NCBI RefSeq assembly: GCF_021735925.1
Contig: NZ_WMEA01000001.1
Span: 1,201,001-1,265,000 of the forward strand
DNA: 64,000 nucleotides
DNA from: Loktanella sp. M215
GTDB taxonomy: Bacteria; Pseudomonadota; Alphaproteobacteria; Rhodobacterales; Rhodobacteraceae
Direction of reading: 5' to 3'
Below are positions 16,654-26,007 of this stretch, piece after piece. Position numbers and translations under genes: made by a program. The notes beneath the pieces were generated by a model. It searched no databases. It saw nothing but the letters and a program-made list of their open reading frames with translations, and was not told the origin of the DNA. Each line of letters starts with the position of its first letter. Within the stretch, counting starts at the first letter, position 1.

Positions 16654-18179
16654 ACCAGCGCCTGCACGAACCAGGCGGCCCCCACGATCACGCCACCCAG
16701 CGCCATCCACGACAGCCGCGCGCGGCGGCGCTGCGGCCGGGGCGGCGGTGGCGGGTTGTTCAGGCGGATCAGCGCATCTTCTGCCAGCCGGGGCAGTTGC
16801 GGACCGAACCGCGCCAGTACCAGCGCTGCCTTGCGCAGGTCGTTCAGCAGGGCGCGGGGGCCGATGGATTTGCTGACATAGTCGGTCACGATGGGCTGTG
16901 CGACCTGCCAGATGTTCATGTGCGGGTCCATCGACCGCGCGACACCTTCGACCACGACCATGGTGCGTTGCAGCAGGATCAGCTCGGTGCGGGTCTCCAT
17001 CCCGAATCGCTCCGTCACCTCGAAGAGATAGGACAAAAGCCGTGCCATCGAGATGCGGCTGGCATCCATGCCAAAGATCGGCTCTCCGACCGCGCGCAGG
17101 GCGCGGGCGAATTCGTCGACGTCCTTGTGGGCGGGGACGTAGCCTGCCTCGAAATGAACCTCGGCAACCCGTTGATAATCCTTGCGGATAAAACCGAACA
17201 GGATCTCGGCGTAAACGCGACGGGTATATTCGTCGATCCGCCCCATGATGCCAAAGTCATAGGCGATGATGTCGCCGTTGGCCCCGATCTTGAGGTTGCC
17301 CTGATGCATGTCGCCGTGGAAATAGCCGTCGCGCAGGGCGTGCGACAGGAACAACTGCAGCACGCGCGCCGCCAGCACCCGTCGGTCTAGGCCAGCGGCG
17401 TCGATGGCGGCGTTGTCGCCGGCGCTGATCCCTTCGACCCAGTCCAGCGTCATCACGCGGCGGCCCGAGAGGTGCCAGCGGATGGACGGCACCTGGAACC
17501 CTTCGTCCTTCGCCGTATTCGCCGCGAATTCGGCGGCGGCAGAACTTTCCAGCCGCAGGTCCAACTCTCCCATCACCACGCCTTCAAAGTGGGTGATGAC
17601 CTCCATCGGGCGCAGGCGGCGGGACGAGGGCGACAGCACCTCGATCACCTTGGCCGCGAAATAGAAGGCGTCGATGTCGCGCCGGAACGCCCGTTCGATG
17701 CCGGGGCGCAGGATCTTGACGGCGACCGCCTCGCCGGTGTCGGCCAGATGCGCCTTGTGGACCTGCGCCAGCGAGGCGGCGGCAACGGGTTCGGAAAAGC
17801 TGGAAAAGATCTGGTCGACGGGCAGGCCCAGTTCGCGCTGCACCTCGGCCTTGGCCTCCGCGATCGGAAAGGGCGGCAGCTTGTCCTGCAGAACCCGCAA
17901 CTGCACCGCCATCTCGTCGCCCACCACGTCGGGCCGGGTGGACAGGACCTGCCCGAACTTGATGTAGGCGGGACCCAGCGCCGTCAGCGCGCGGGGCGCT
18001 GGCGGCACGGTGGGATCGCCCTTGTAACCGAGCCACTTGAACGGCCAGACCACGCCGCGCAGCACGGCCCGCAACAGCGGCGGCGCCTCGACCGCGTCCA
18101 TGATGACGGCCATGGCGCCGGTGCGTTCCAGCGTCGCACCGGTCCGGATCAGGCGGATGATATTGTGGGGTCCGCGCAC
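16650..18179 (-). CDS. ubiB: UbiB, ubiquinone biosynthesis kinase-like protein
   Basis: UbiB is an atypical (ABC1/ADCK/COQ8) kinase-like ATPase needed for ubiquinone synthesis at the membrane. The 509-residue protein has the KxGQ motif (IKFGQVLSTRPD), the Ala-rich loop AAASLAQVHKA, VAVKILRPG, and catalytic-type motifs HGDMHQGNLK and YDFGIMG. Two hydrophobic segments end the protein (MALGGVIVGAAWFVQAL). The start codon is GTG, directly after the ubiE stop, so ubiE-ubiB form one operon. Confidence 0.95.
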   Translation of the reverse strand: MRGPHNIIRLIRTGATLERTGAMAVIMDAVEAPPLLRAVLRGVVWPFKWLGYKGDPTVPPAPRALTALGPAYIKFGQVLSTRPDVVGDEMAVQLRVLQDKLPPFPIAEAKAEVQRELGLPVDQIFSSFSEPVAAASLAQVHKAHLADTGEAVAVKILRPGIERAFRRDIDAFYFAAKVIEVLSPSSRRLRPMEVITHFEGVVMGELDLRLESSAAAEFAANTAKDEGFQVPSIRWHLSGRRVMTLDWVEGISAGDNAAIDAAGLDRRVLAARVLQLFLSHALRDGYFHGDMHQGNLKIGANGDIIAYDFGIMGRIDEYTRRVYAEILFGFIRKDYQRVAEVHFEAGYVPAHKDVDEFARALRAVGEPIFGMDASRISMARLLSYLFEVTERFGMETRTELILLQRTMVVVEGVARSMDPHMNIWQVAQPIVTDYVSKSIGPRALLNDLRKAALVLARFGPQLPRLAEDALIRLNNPPPPPRPQRRRARLSWMALGGVIVGAAWFVQALV

Positions 18180-18929
18180 TTACAGCTTCCAGCCGGAGTG
18201 TAGTGCCGCCACGCCCATCGTCATGTTGCGGTACTTGGCATTGTCGAAGCCCGCCGCGCGCACCATGCCAAGGAAGGTGTCCTGATCGGGGAAATTCCGG
18301 ATCGATTCGACGAGGTATTGATAGCTGTCGCGGTCGTTCGCGATCAGCTGCCCCATGCGCGGGATCACGTTGAACGAATAGGCGTCGTAGGCCTTCTGCA
18401 TCAGGGGGTTGGGCAGCTGGCTGAACTCCAGCACCATCAGCCGGCCGCCGGGCCGCAGCACGCGGAAGGCCTCGTTCAGGGCCTCTTGCGGGCGGGTCAC
18501 GTTCCGGATGCCGAAGCTGATCGTATAGACGTCAAAGGTGTTGTCGGGGAACGGCAGCGCCATCGCGTCGCCCACGACCCAGTCCAGCTGGTCGTGCATC
18601 CGCTCTGCCTCGGCCCGCTTGCGGCCGGCGATCAGCATCGGTTCGGTCAAGTCCAGCACGGTGGCGTGGCCCGATCCCGCCCGTTTCAGAAAGCGGAACG
18701 CGATATCGCCGGTGCCGCCCGCCACATCCAGCAGCTTTTGCCCCGCGCGCGGCGCCAGCCAGTCCATCATCGCGTCTTTCCACAACCGGTGGACGCCGCC
18801 GGACATCACGTCGTTCATGATGTCGTATTTGCTGGCGACCGAGGAAAAGACGCCACGGACGCGGCCCGCCTTGTCCTCTTCCCGCACGGTCTCGAAGCCG
18901 AAGTGGGTGGTCTTGTCGCTGTCGGTCAT
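18180..18929 (-). CDS. ubiE: UbiE, demethylubiquinone/demethylmenaquinone C-methyltransferase
   Basis: UbiE is the SAM-dependent C-methyltransferase of ubiquinone biosynthesis. The 249-residue product has the family motifs [18 protein letters not shown], the SAM-binding [11 protein letters not shown], and [20 protein letters not shown], then the C-terminal [18 protein letters not shown] 18929 is the correct length; the longer frame upstream would overlap the divergent mutM gene. It is followed without gap by ubiB. Confidence 0.97.
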   Translation of the reverse strand: MTDSDKTTHFGFETVREEDKAGRVRGVFSSVASKYDIMNDVMSGGVHRLWKDAMMDWLAPRAGQKLLDVAGGTGDIAFRFLKRAGSGHATVLDLTEPMLIAGRKRAEAERMHDQLDWVVGDAMALPFPDNTFDVYTISFGIRNVTRPQEALNEAFRVLRPGGRLMVLEFSQLPNPLMQKAYDAYSFNVIPRMGQLIANDRDSYQYLVESIRNFPDQDTFLGMVRAAGFDNAKYRNMTMGVAALHSGWKL

Positions 18930-19011
18930 GGCTTGCGGTCCTGTCTGTGTCGCCCCAGATGTAGGGTGCCGCGACGGTCCTACAACGTCGCCACTGCCTA
19001 AGGAACACCCG

Positions 19012-19863
19012 ATGCCCGAATTGCCAGAGGTCGAGACAGTGCGTCGCGGGCTGGCCCCCGTGATGGAAGGGCAGCGGATCACGCGGGCCGAGGTCAACCG
19101 CCCCGACCTGCGCTGGCCCTTTCCCGACCGCATGGCCGACCGTTTGACGGGCGCGCTGATCGAACGGCTGCGGCGGCGGTCGAAGTATATTCTGGCCGAT
19201 CTGGATACGGGAGAGACGCTGCTGATCCACCTCGGCATGTCGGGGCGGATGCTGATTTCGGGCGCCATGCTGGGTGATTTCCACCACGATCACCCGGCAC
19301 CTGCCAAGCACGATCATGTTGTGCTGCACATGGGGCAGGGGGCGCGGATCACCTTCAACGATGCACGCCGCTTTGGCGCGATGGACCTCATGGGCACGCT
19401 GGACGCGGATGCGCACTGGCTGATGCGCGATCTGGGGCCGGAACCCTTTGCCAATGATTTCAACGAGGATTACCTTGTCGCGCGATTGCGCGGACGCAAT
19501 ACGCCGATCAAATCCGCCTTGCTGGACCAGCGGATCGTGGCGGGCCTTGGCAATATCTACGTCTGCGAGGTGCTGCACCGCGCCCGTATCCATCCCGCCC
19601 GCAAGGCCGGCCGCATTGCCGCCGCGCGTATCGCCGGGCTGGTCCCCCTGATCCGTCAGGTGCTGGATGAGGCCATCGCCGCCGGCGGATCCTCCTTGCG
19701 CGATTACAGGCAGGCCGATGGCGAACTGGGCTACTTTCAGCACGGATTCGCGGTCTACGGCCGCGAGGGTCAACCCTGCGTCACCCCCGGTTGCCCCGGC
19801 ACCATCGCGCGGATCGTGCAATCCGGGCGGTCGTCGTTCTTTTGCCCACAGTGTCAAAGATAG
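19012..19863 (+). CDS. mutM: MutM/Fpg, formamidopyrimidine-DNA glycosylase
   Basis: MutM excises 8-oxoguanine and other oxidised purines from DNA. The 283-residue protein starts [14 protein letters not shown] with the catalytic Pro2 and Glu3, and contains the beta-elimination region LGMSGRML, the [19 protein letters not shown] helix-two-turn-helix, and the C-terminal zinc finger with Cys pairs CVTPGC and FCPQC. It is divergent from ubiE over 82 bp. This is a protective function expected in a phototroph that lives in oxygen. Confidence 0.97.
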   Translation: MPELPEVETVRRGLAPVMEGQRITRAEVNRPDLRWPFPDRMADRLTGALIERLRRRSKYILADLDTGETLLIHLGMSGRMLISGAMLGDFHHDHPAPAKHDHVVLHMGQGARITFNDARRFGAMDLMGTLDADAHWLMRDLGPEPFANDFNEDYLVARLRGRNTPIKSALLDQRIVAGLGNIYVCEVLHRARIHPARKAGRIAAARIAGLVPLIRQVLDEAIAAGGSSLRDYRQADGELGYFQHGFAVYGREGQPCVTPGCPGTIARIVQSGRSSFFCPQCQR

Positions 19864-19924
19864 CTTGAACGCGGCCGCACTTTTGCGCATCACATGAGGT
19901 CTGACCAGTAAAACGGAGGGCCGC

Positions 19925-20701
19925 ATGGCCTACGAGACCATCATCGTCGACACCTCCGACGATATCGCCGTGATCCGGCTGAACCGGCCCGACGCCCTGA
20001 ATGCCCTGAACCAGAAGCTGCTGGGCGAGCTTTGCACGGCGCTGGAGGACGCGGATGCCTCCGACAAGGTGCGCTGCATCATCATGACCGGGTCCGAAAA
20101 GGCCTTTGCCGCCGGGGCCGATATCACGGAAATGGCCGACAAGACCTTTGTCGAGATGACGACGCAGGCGTTCTTTCAAGAACCCGCCCGCCGGATCGAG
20201 GCGATCCGCAAGCCGATCATCGCCGCCGTGTCCGGCTATGCGCTGGGCGGCGGGTGCGAGCTTGCGATGATGTGCGATTTCATCATCGCCTCCGACACCG
20301 CCAAGTTCGGCCAGCCCGAAATCAACCTGGGCGTCATCGCCGGCATGGGCGGCACGCAGCGGCTGGCCCGCTATGTCGGCAAGTCCAAGGCGATGGACAT
20401 GAACCTGACGGGCCGCTTCATGGACGCCGAAGAGGCGCTGGCCTCCGGCCTCGTCAGCCGCGTCGTCCCGGCCAAGAAGCTGATGGACGAGGCACAGGGG
20501 GCCGCGCAAAAGATCGCGGCCAAGTCGATGCTGGCGGCGATGGCGGCCAAGGACACGGTCAACCGCGCGTTCGAGACGACGCTGGCCGAGGGCCTGAATT
20601 ACGAACGCCGCAGCTTTTACGGCCTCTTCGCGACGCAGGACCAGAAAGAGGGCATGGCGGCCTTTCAGGAAAAGCGCGAAGCGCAGTTCCGCGACAAGTA
20701 A
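19925..20701 (+). CDS. Enoyl-CoA hydratase/isomerase family protein
   Basis: The 258-residue protein has the crotonase fold: [14 protein letters not shown], the oxyanion-hole region [31 protein letters not shown] with the conserved Glu, and [20 protein letters not shown] with the second catalytic Glu. These fit a short-chain enoyl-CoA hydratase (crotonase/FadB1x type) of fatty-acid beta-oxidation. GGAGGG precedes the ATG. It stands alone between mutM and rpsT, transcribed on the same strand. Confidence 0.93.
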   Translation: MAYETIIVDTSDDIAVIRLNRPDALNALNQKLLGELCTALEDADASDKVRCIIMTGSEKAFAAGADITEMADKTFVEMTTQAFFQEPARRIEAIRKPIIAAVSGYALGGGCELAMMCDFIIASDTAKFGQPEINLGVIAGMGGTQRLARYVGKSKAMDMNLTGRFMDAEEALASGLVSRVVPAKKLMDEAQGAAQKIAAKSMLAAMAAKDTVNRAFETTLAEGLNYERRSFYGLFATQDQKEGMAAFQEKREAQFRDK

Positions 20702-20845
20702 CGCTTGCCTTTTGCGCGGGGCCGGTTTATCGGCCCTGCGACATGCGCGTGATGCCCGCTTTGGCAGATCAGTCCGGTAATGAACCCGGTGGGCCTCTCG
20801 GGCGCTGAGAATTATTGTATCGACCTGAACAAAAGGCCCAAAATC

Positions 20846-21109
20846 ATGGCAAACAGCCCCCAGTCCAAAAAACGCGCAAAGCAGAACGAAGCCCGCTTTG
20901 CCGTCAACAAGATGCGCCGCTCGCGCATCCGCACCTTCCTGCGCTCTGTCGAAGAGGCGATTGCCGCCGGCGACCAGACCGCCGCTGCCGCAGCCCTGAA
21001 GGCCGCACAGCCCGAATTGATGCGTGGCGTCAGCAAGGGTGTCGTCCACAAGAACACCGCAGCGCGCAAGATGTCGCGCCTGTCCAGCCGCGTCAAAGCG
21101 CTGGCCTGA
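20846..21109 (+). CDS. rpsT: 30S ribosomal protein S20
   Basis: S20 binds 16S rRNA early in 30S assembly. The 87-residue protein starts [20 protein letters not shown], then [19 protein letters not shown], and ends [18 protein letters not shown], the standard S20 pattern and length. An in-frame extension upstream to 20780 has no S20 similarity and is rejected. A strong terminator follows at 21154-21179. Confidence 0.98.
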   Translation: MANSPQSKKRAKQNEARFAVNKMRRSRIRTFLRSVEEAIAAGDQTAAAAALKAAQPELMRGVSKGVVHKNTAARKMSRLSSRVKALA

Positions 21110-21153
21110 CGCAGCGTCATTCGGTCCGCTGTTGCCGGATTGCACAGGTTCAA

Positions 21154-21180
21154 ACGCACCTTTCGGGGTGCGTTTTTTTA
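21154..21180 (+). terminator. Intrinsic terminator of rpsT
   Basis: AACGCACC and GGTGCGTT form an 8-bp stem with a short loop followed directly by a run of T residues. This is a classical rho-independent terminator, 45 bp after the rpsT stop. Confidence 0.9.
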
Positions 21181-21713
21181 TGCCCAACGTGCCTGTGAAG
21201 AAAGTTTTGTGACGTTTCAAAGACGTCAGAGATTCTTAATCCTCCGGACATGAGTCAAGCGCGTTGTTCGGTTGTGGCCGCCGCAAACCCCTTGCTAGAT
21301 TGCACCTGCGATTCACATCGTTCCGGGGGGGACATGGGGGATTGCGGTGCAGGCCAAGTGTGACGGGGTCGTGGAATGACCCGAACGTCACCGCCGTTTC
21401 AGACGCCGCGATCCATGCTGCCAGACTGTCAGGCCATGACGCGATCATGGTTTCACCGGTCGGCGTGACCGACCTGTGGCACAGCGTTTGCTGTCGCCCA
21501 TTGGCGTGTCCGTGATCCTCCTGCGTCCTGCTGCGATGCGCAGGTTCCGCTCCGGCGGAACCCCTGCGCAAGACGGTTTGGGGCCGCGTGTGATGCACCC
21601 TGTCCGGTCCGCTGCTGCGGTGGACCACGGCGGGGCGTGTCATGGAATGCAGCGTGAACGTGACGGGCTGAACGGGTCCGTGGGCAGGTTATTTGTATTG
21701 AAAGAAGAAAAAG
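21181..21713. other. Long non-coding stretch upstream of dnaA
   Basis: About 530 bp between the rpsT terminator and dnaA hold no convincing gene; the short open frames here have poor codon bias and no family features. The stretch contains an inverted repeat TGACGT-N7-ACGTCA at 21210-21228, two GATTC sites in its first part (GANTC is the CcrM methylation target) and an AT-richer leader just before dnaA. I do not see consensus DnaA boxes, so I do not call it an origin. It most likely holds dnaA control elements. Confidence 0.5.
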
Positions 21714-23078
21714 ATGAGCGATGACGTGTGGGGGCATGTACTGGCGGATCTGGAAAAGGAGATGAGCAAGGCCAAATTTCAAAGCTGGATTGCATCCTTA
21801 AGTTTTTCCGGCATCGAGAACCGGACCGCCCGGTTCGAGGTTCCGACGACCTTCATCGGCAATTACGTCGATCAGCATTTCAGCGACCAGATCGTCTATG
21901 GTTTCAACCGCGCGGGCAGCGCTGTCGAACGCCTGCGGTTCGAGGTCTGTGCCACCCGGCGTGAACCGACCATGCCGCAGCCGGTCGCCGCAACGGCGGC
22001 CAAGGCTGCAACCTCTGATTTCGGCGATCATCAGGACCCGCTGGGCCTGCCGATCGACCCCCAGCTGACCTTTGACACTTTCGTCGTGGGCAAGCCGAAC
22101 GAGCTGGCCCATGCCGCCGCCCGCCGCGTGGCCGAAGGCGGCCCGGTGACCTTCAACCCGCTGTTTCTGTATTCCGGCGTCGGTCTGGGCAAGACCCACC
22201 TGATGCACGCGATCGCCAACGAACTGGCCCGGCGCCAGCCCGAATTACGCGTGCTCTACATGTCTGCCGAACGGTTCATGTACCGCTTCATCACGTCGCT
22301 GCGCGAACGCAAGATGATGGAATTCAAGCACGCCCTGCGGTCCGTCGACATCCTGATGGTCGACGACGTGCAGTTCATGGGCGGCAAGGATTCCACGCAA
22401 GAGGAATTCTTTCACACCTTCAACGCGCTCGTCGATGCCCGCAAACAGGTCATCATTTCCGGCGACCGCGCACCGGGCGAGATCAAGGAGATGGAAGACC
22501 GCATGCGGTCCCGTCTGCAGTGCGGTCTGGTCGTGGACCTCCACCCCACCGATTTTGAACTGCGCCTTGGCGTCTTGCAGTCCAAGGTCGAGCGTCAGCA
22601 GGAAATCTATCCGGGGCTCAAGATCGCGCCGGGCGTGCTGGAATACCTCGCGCACAAGATCACCAGCAACGTCCGCGTGCTGGAAGGCGCGCTGGTCCGC
22701 CTCTTTGCCCACGCCAGTCTGGTCGGGCGCGACATCGACCTGGAACAGGCGCAGGACTGCCTGTCGGACATCCTGCGGGCCAATGACCGCAAGGTCAGCG
22801 TCGAGGAAATCCAGCGCAAGGTCAGCGAGTATTACAACATCCGCCTGTCCGACATGGTCGGCCCCAAGCGGGTCCGCAGCTTTGCCCGGCCCCGTCAGGT
22901 CGCGATGTTCCTGTCCAAGACCCTGACCAGCCGGTCGCTGCCTGACATCGGCCGCCGTTTCGGCAAGCGTGACCACACCACGGTCATGCACGGCGTCAAG
23001 CGGATCGAGGAGTTGCGCCAGACCGACAGCCAGATCGCCGACGATCTGGACATCCTGCGGCGCGCGCTGGAACAGTAA
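21714..23078 (+). CDS. dnaA: DnaA, chromosomal replication initiator
   Basis: DnaA is the AAA+ protein that binds DnaA boxes and opens oriC. The 454-residue product has domain I (residues 1-90, MSDDVWGHVLADLEKEMSKA), a short linker, the AAA+ domain with Walker A GVGLGKTHLMHAIANE and Walker B ILMVDDVQFMGGKD, and the C-terminal DNA-binding domain with VGPKRVRSFARPRQVAMFL and the signature DIGRRFGKRDHTTVMHGVKR. The leader is purine-rich (GAAAGAAGAAAAAG) before the ATG. dnaN follows after 104 bp. Confidence 0.98.
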   Translation: MSDDVWGHVLADLEKEMSKAKFQSWIASLSFSGIENRTARFEVPTTFIGNYVDQHFSDQIVYGFNRAGSAVERLRFEVCATRREPTMPQPVAATAAKAATSDFGDHQDPLGLPIDPQLTFDTFVVGKPNELAHAAARRVAEGGPVTFNPLFLYSGVGLGKTHLMHAIANELARRQPELRVLYMSAERFMYRFITSLRERKMMEFKHALRSVDILMVDDVQFMGGKDSTQEEFFHTFNALVDARKQVIISGDRAPGEIKEMEDRMRSRLQCGLVVDLHPTDFELRLGVLQSKVERQQEIYPGLKIAPGVLEYLAHKITSNVRVLEGALVRLFAHASLVGRDIDLEQAQDCLSDILRANDRKVSVEEIQRKVSEYYNIRLSDMVGPKRVRSFARPRQVAMFLSKTLTSRSLPDIGRRFGKRDHTTVMHGVKRIEELRQTDSQIADDLDILRRALEQ

Positions 23079-23182
23079 GCGCGCCACAGTCGGCGCAAAA
23101 ACGCCCGAAACATCTTGAGCATGGCGCAAAAAGCGGTAGCGTCGCGGTCCCGGACCTCGGGATCAACGGCGGAGCGAGACCT

Positions 23183-24301
23183 ATGAAATTCAGCATCGAA
23201 CGGGCCAGCCTTTTGAAGGCCGTGGCGCAGGCGCAATCGGTCGTGGAACGCCGCAACACGATCCCGATCCTGGCCAACGTGTTGATCGAGGCCGAGGGCG
23301 ACACGGTCCAGTTCCGCGCGACCGATCTGGATATCGAAGTCGTGGACCGCGCCCCCGCCAAGGTGGACCGCGCCGGCGCCACCACCGTCGCCGCCGTCAC
23401 GCTGAACGAGATCGTGCGCAAGCTGCCCGACGGATCCCTCGTCACCCTGACCGAAGACGGCGCCACCGGGCGGCTGACGATTCAGGCGGGCCGGTCGAAC
23501 TTCTCTCTCGCGACCTTGCCGCGCGAGGATTTCCCGGTCATGGCGACCTCTGACTACACCACCAATTTCAGCGCGCCCGCCCCGGTGCTGCGCCGCCTGT
23601 TCGACAAGGCGAAATTCGCGATCTCGACCGAAGAGACGCGGTATTACCTGAACGGCGTCTACATGCACGTGGCCGATGGCGACGGCGGACAGGTGCTGCG
23701 CTGCGTCGCGACCGACGGTCACCGTCTGGCCCGCATCGATGCGCCCCTGCCTGAAGGCGCGGCCGGCATGGCCGGCGTGATCGTGCCGCGCAAGACCGTG
23801 GGCGAATTGCGCAAGCTGCTGGACGACGACGAATTGCAGGTCGCCGTCAGCGTGTCGGAAACCAAGGTGCGCTTTGCCACGCCGGACATCACCCTGACGT
23901 CCAAGGTCATTGACGGGACGTTCCCCGACTACACGCGCGTCATCCCGCAGGGGAACACCCGCCGCATGGAAGTCGACGCCGCCGAATTCGCCCGCGCCGT
24001 GGACCGGGTCGCCACCGTCAGCAGCGAACGCAGCCGCGCGGTCAAGCTGCAACTGGACGAGGATCGCCTGATCCTTTCCGTGAACGCCCCCGATTCAGGC
24101 GCCGCCGAGGAAGAACTGGCCGTGGCCTATTCCGACGAGCGGCTGGAAATCGGCTTCAACGCGAAATACCTGCTGGAAATCGCAAGCCAGGTGGACCGCG
24201 AGAATGCGGTCTTCATGTTCAACGGCTCTGCCGACCCGACCCTGATGCGCGAAGGCAACGACATGTCCGCCGTCTATGTCGTCATGCCGATGCGGGTCTA
24301 G
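23183..24301 (+). CDS. dnaN: DnaN, DNA polymerase III beta sliding clamp
   Basis: DnaN is the ring-shaped processivity clamp for DNA polymerase III. The 372-residue product has the three-domain clamp layout, with MKFSIERASLLKAVAQAQSV at the start, the central FAISTEETRYYLNGVYMHV and CVATDGHRLA, and the terminal PTLMREGNDMSAVYVVMPMR. Length and gene order dnaA-dnaN-recF are the classical arrangement. Confidence 0.98.
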   Translation: MKFSIERASLLKAVAQAQSVVERRNTIPILANVLIEAEGDTVQFRATDLDIEVVDRAPAKVDRAGATTVAAVTLNEIVRKLPDGSLVTLTEDGATGRLTIQAGRSNFSLATLPREDFPVMATSDYTTNFSAPAPVLRRLFDKAKFAISTEETRYYLNGVYMHVADGDGGQVLRCVATDGHRLARIDAPLPEGAAGMAGVIVPRKTVGELRKLLDDDELQVAVSVSETKVRFATPDITLTSKVIDGTFPDYTRVIPQGNTRRMEVDAAEFARAVDRVATVSSERSRAVKLQLDEDRLILSVNAPDSGAAEEELAVAYSDERLEIGFNAKYLLEIASQVDRENAVFMFNGSADPTLMREGNDMSAVYVVMPMRV

Positions 24302-24325
24302 GATTTCGGTTTTTGACAAAACCGA

Positions 24326-24359
24326 GCCTCCGGCGGAAGTATTTTTGACCAGAAGAAGG
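24326..24359 (+). repeat. Dispersed intergenic repeat, copy upstream of recF
   Basis: The sequence GAGCCTCCGGCGG followed by AAGTATTTTTGACCAGAAGA lies between dnaN and recF. The core AGTATTTTNGACCAGAAGAAG recurs at 48340-48360 (upstream of bchZ) and, reversed, inside bchY (46731-46790); a degenerate copy follows dxs. The final AGAAGAAGG is positioned 12-20 bases upstream of the recF start, so the repeat may supply part of the ribosome-binding region. Confidence 0.75.
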
Positions 24360-24370
24360 GCGGACTCGCG

Positions 24371-25480
24371 ATGACCGGTCTGAAGGTCGCGCGGTTGCAA
24401 CTGTCGCATTTCCGGTCGCACCGGCGGGCCGAGGTCGTGGCCGACGGGCGGCCTATCGCCATTCACGGACCCAACGGTGCGGGCAAGACCAATCTGCTGG
24501 AAGCGGTGTCGCTGCTGTCGCCGGGGCGCGGGCTGCGGCGGGCGGGGGCAGAGGACCTCGTGCGCCGGCCAGAGGCGCTGGGCTGGAAGATCTTTGCCGA
24601 CGTCACCGCCGGACGGCAGACGGTCGAGATCGTCACCGGGGCCGAGGCGGGCCAGTCGCGCAGCGTGCAGGTCGACGGCAAGGCCACGACCCAGACGGCG
24701 CTGGCGGCGATTCTGCGCGTGCTGTGGCTGGTGCCGGCGATGGACCGGCTGTGGATCGAGGGGGCAGAAGGGCGGCGACGGTTTCTGGACCGCGCGACCC
24801 TGAGCTTCGTGCCGTCCCACGCCGAGGCGACGCTGCGCTATGACAAGGCGATGCGCGAACGCAATCGCCTGCTCAAGGACATGGTCCGCGACGCCCACTG
24901 GTATGCGGCCTTGGAGGGGCGCATGGCCGAGGCGGGCGCCGCGGTGCAGGCGAACCGCCGCACCGCCATCGCCGCCCTCATGGCGGCGCAGCAGGATGCG
25001 CAAACCGCCTTTCCCACCGCCGCCCTGACGCTGGTCGAAGGCAGCGCGGATGCGCAGGGTGTCGACGCCTTGCGCGCGGCCCTTGCCAACGGTCGCCCGC
25101 GCGATCTGGCGGCCGGGCGTACGCTGACGGGGCCGCATCGCAGCGATCTGGACGCGGTCTTTGCCGACAAGGGGGTGCATGCCCGCGACTGTTCCACCGG
25201 AGAGCAGAAGGCGCTGCTGATCAGCCTGATCCTGGCCAATGCGCGTGCGTTGATGGCCGAGACCGGGCAGCCACCGGTGCTGTTGCTGGACGAGGTGGCC
25301 GCCCATCTGGACACCGCCCGACGCGCGGCCCTTTATGACGAGGTCTGCGCGCTGGGTGCGCAGGCCTGGATGACCGGAACGGAGGTGCAGTTGTTCGATT
25401 CCCTTGGCGTGCGCGCCCAGTATCTGGCCGTGACCGACGGCCCTGACGGGTCTGTCGTGGTCGCAGGCGGGGCGGCATGA
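24371..25480 (+). CDS. recF: RecF, DNA repair ATPase
   Basis: RecF loads RecA at gaps with RecO and RecR. The 369-residue protein has Walker A GPNGAGKTNLLEAVSLLSPG, the ABC signature CSTGEQKALLISLILANA and Walker B VLLLDEVAAHLDTARR. It directly follows dnaN. The ribosome-binding region seems to be formed by the end of a dispersed repeat (AAGAAGGGCGGA). It overlaps the next gene by 4 bp, so the three genes recF, GNAT and LysE are cotranslated. Confidence 0.97.
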   Translation: MTGLKVARLQLSHFRSHRRAEVVADGRPIAIHGPNGAGKTNLLEAVSLLSPGRGLRRAGAEDLVRRPEALGWKIFADVTAGRQTVEIVTGAEAGQSRSVQVDGKATTQTALAAILRVLWLVPAMDRLWIEGAEGRRRFLDRATLSFVPSHAEATLRYDKAMRERNRLLKDMVRDAHWYAALEGRMAEAGAAVQANRRTAIAALMAAQQDAQTAFPTAALTLVEGSADAQGVDALRAALANGRPRDLAAGRTLTGPHRSDLDAVFADKGVHARDCSTGEQKALLISLILANARALMAETGQPPVLLLDEVAAHLDTARRAALYDEVCALGAQAWMTGTEVQLFDSLGVRAQYLAVTDGPDGSVVVAGGAA

Positions 25481-26007
25481 TGCGGATCGACGTGATCGCT
25501 GAACTGCAACTGACCGCCGCCGACGATGCCGCGATCGCGGCCCTGCTGCGCGAGGCCTTTGAGGAGGATTTCGGCGGACGGTCGTTCCACATGCAGCGGC
25601 ATCATGTGCGGATCGTGGCCCGGGACGCAGGCGCACTCGTCGGGCATATCGCCCTGCTGATGCGCGAGATCCGTCTAGACGACCGCCTGACGCCGGTAAT
25701 CGGCGTGGCCGAGGTCGCGACCCGTGCGGATCGCCGCGGGCAGGGCATCGCCGCGGCCATGCTGGCAGAGGCCATCGCGCAGGCGCGCGGGTCCATGGCC
25801 CGCTTCATGGTGCTGTTCGGCGACCGGCCGATCTATGCTGGCTACGGGTTTCGGCCCGCGACGAACCAGCTGACATGGTCGGCGCTGGACGACGTGCGCA
25901 GCACAGGAATCCGGACCGGGGTCGACGCAGGGCTGATGGTCCTGCCGCTGCGCGATGAGGTCTGGGACGATGCGGCGCCGGTCGATCTGGTGGGGCACGT
26001 CTTCTGA
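25477..26007 (+). CDS. GNAT family N-acetyltransferase
   Basis: The 176-residue protein has the GNAT fold, with the acetyl-CoA-binding loop in VATRADRRGQGIAAAMLAEA (the RxxGxG/A motif) and a following helix. The substrate is unknown. It overlaps recF by 4 bp and the next transporter gene by 1 bp, so it sits in an operon. The pairing with a LysE/RhtB exporter suggests small-molecule detoxification, but this is an inference. Confidence 0.88.
   Translation: MMRIDVIAELQLTAADDAAIAALLREAFEEDFGGRSFHMQRHHVRIVARDAGALVGHIALLMREIRLDDRLTPVIGVAEVATRADRRGQGIAAAMLAEAIAQARGSMARFMVLFGDRPIYAGYGFRPATNQLTWSALDDVRSTGIRTGVDAGLMVLPLRDEVWDDAAPVDLVGHVF

Noticed and set aside
21236-21643. Open frame on the minus strand upstream of dnaA
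   Set aside because: Product is rich in Arg, Pro, His and Ser without family features, start signal or neighbours that support it.
21181-21713. Chromosomal origin upstream of dnaA
   Set aside because: No cluster of DnaA boxes (TTATNCACA) was seen; in many Alphaproteobacteria the origin is not next to dnaA.
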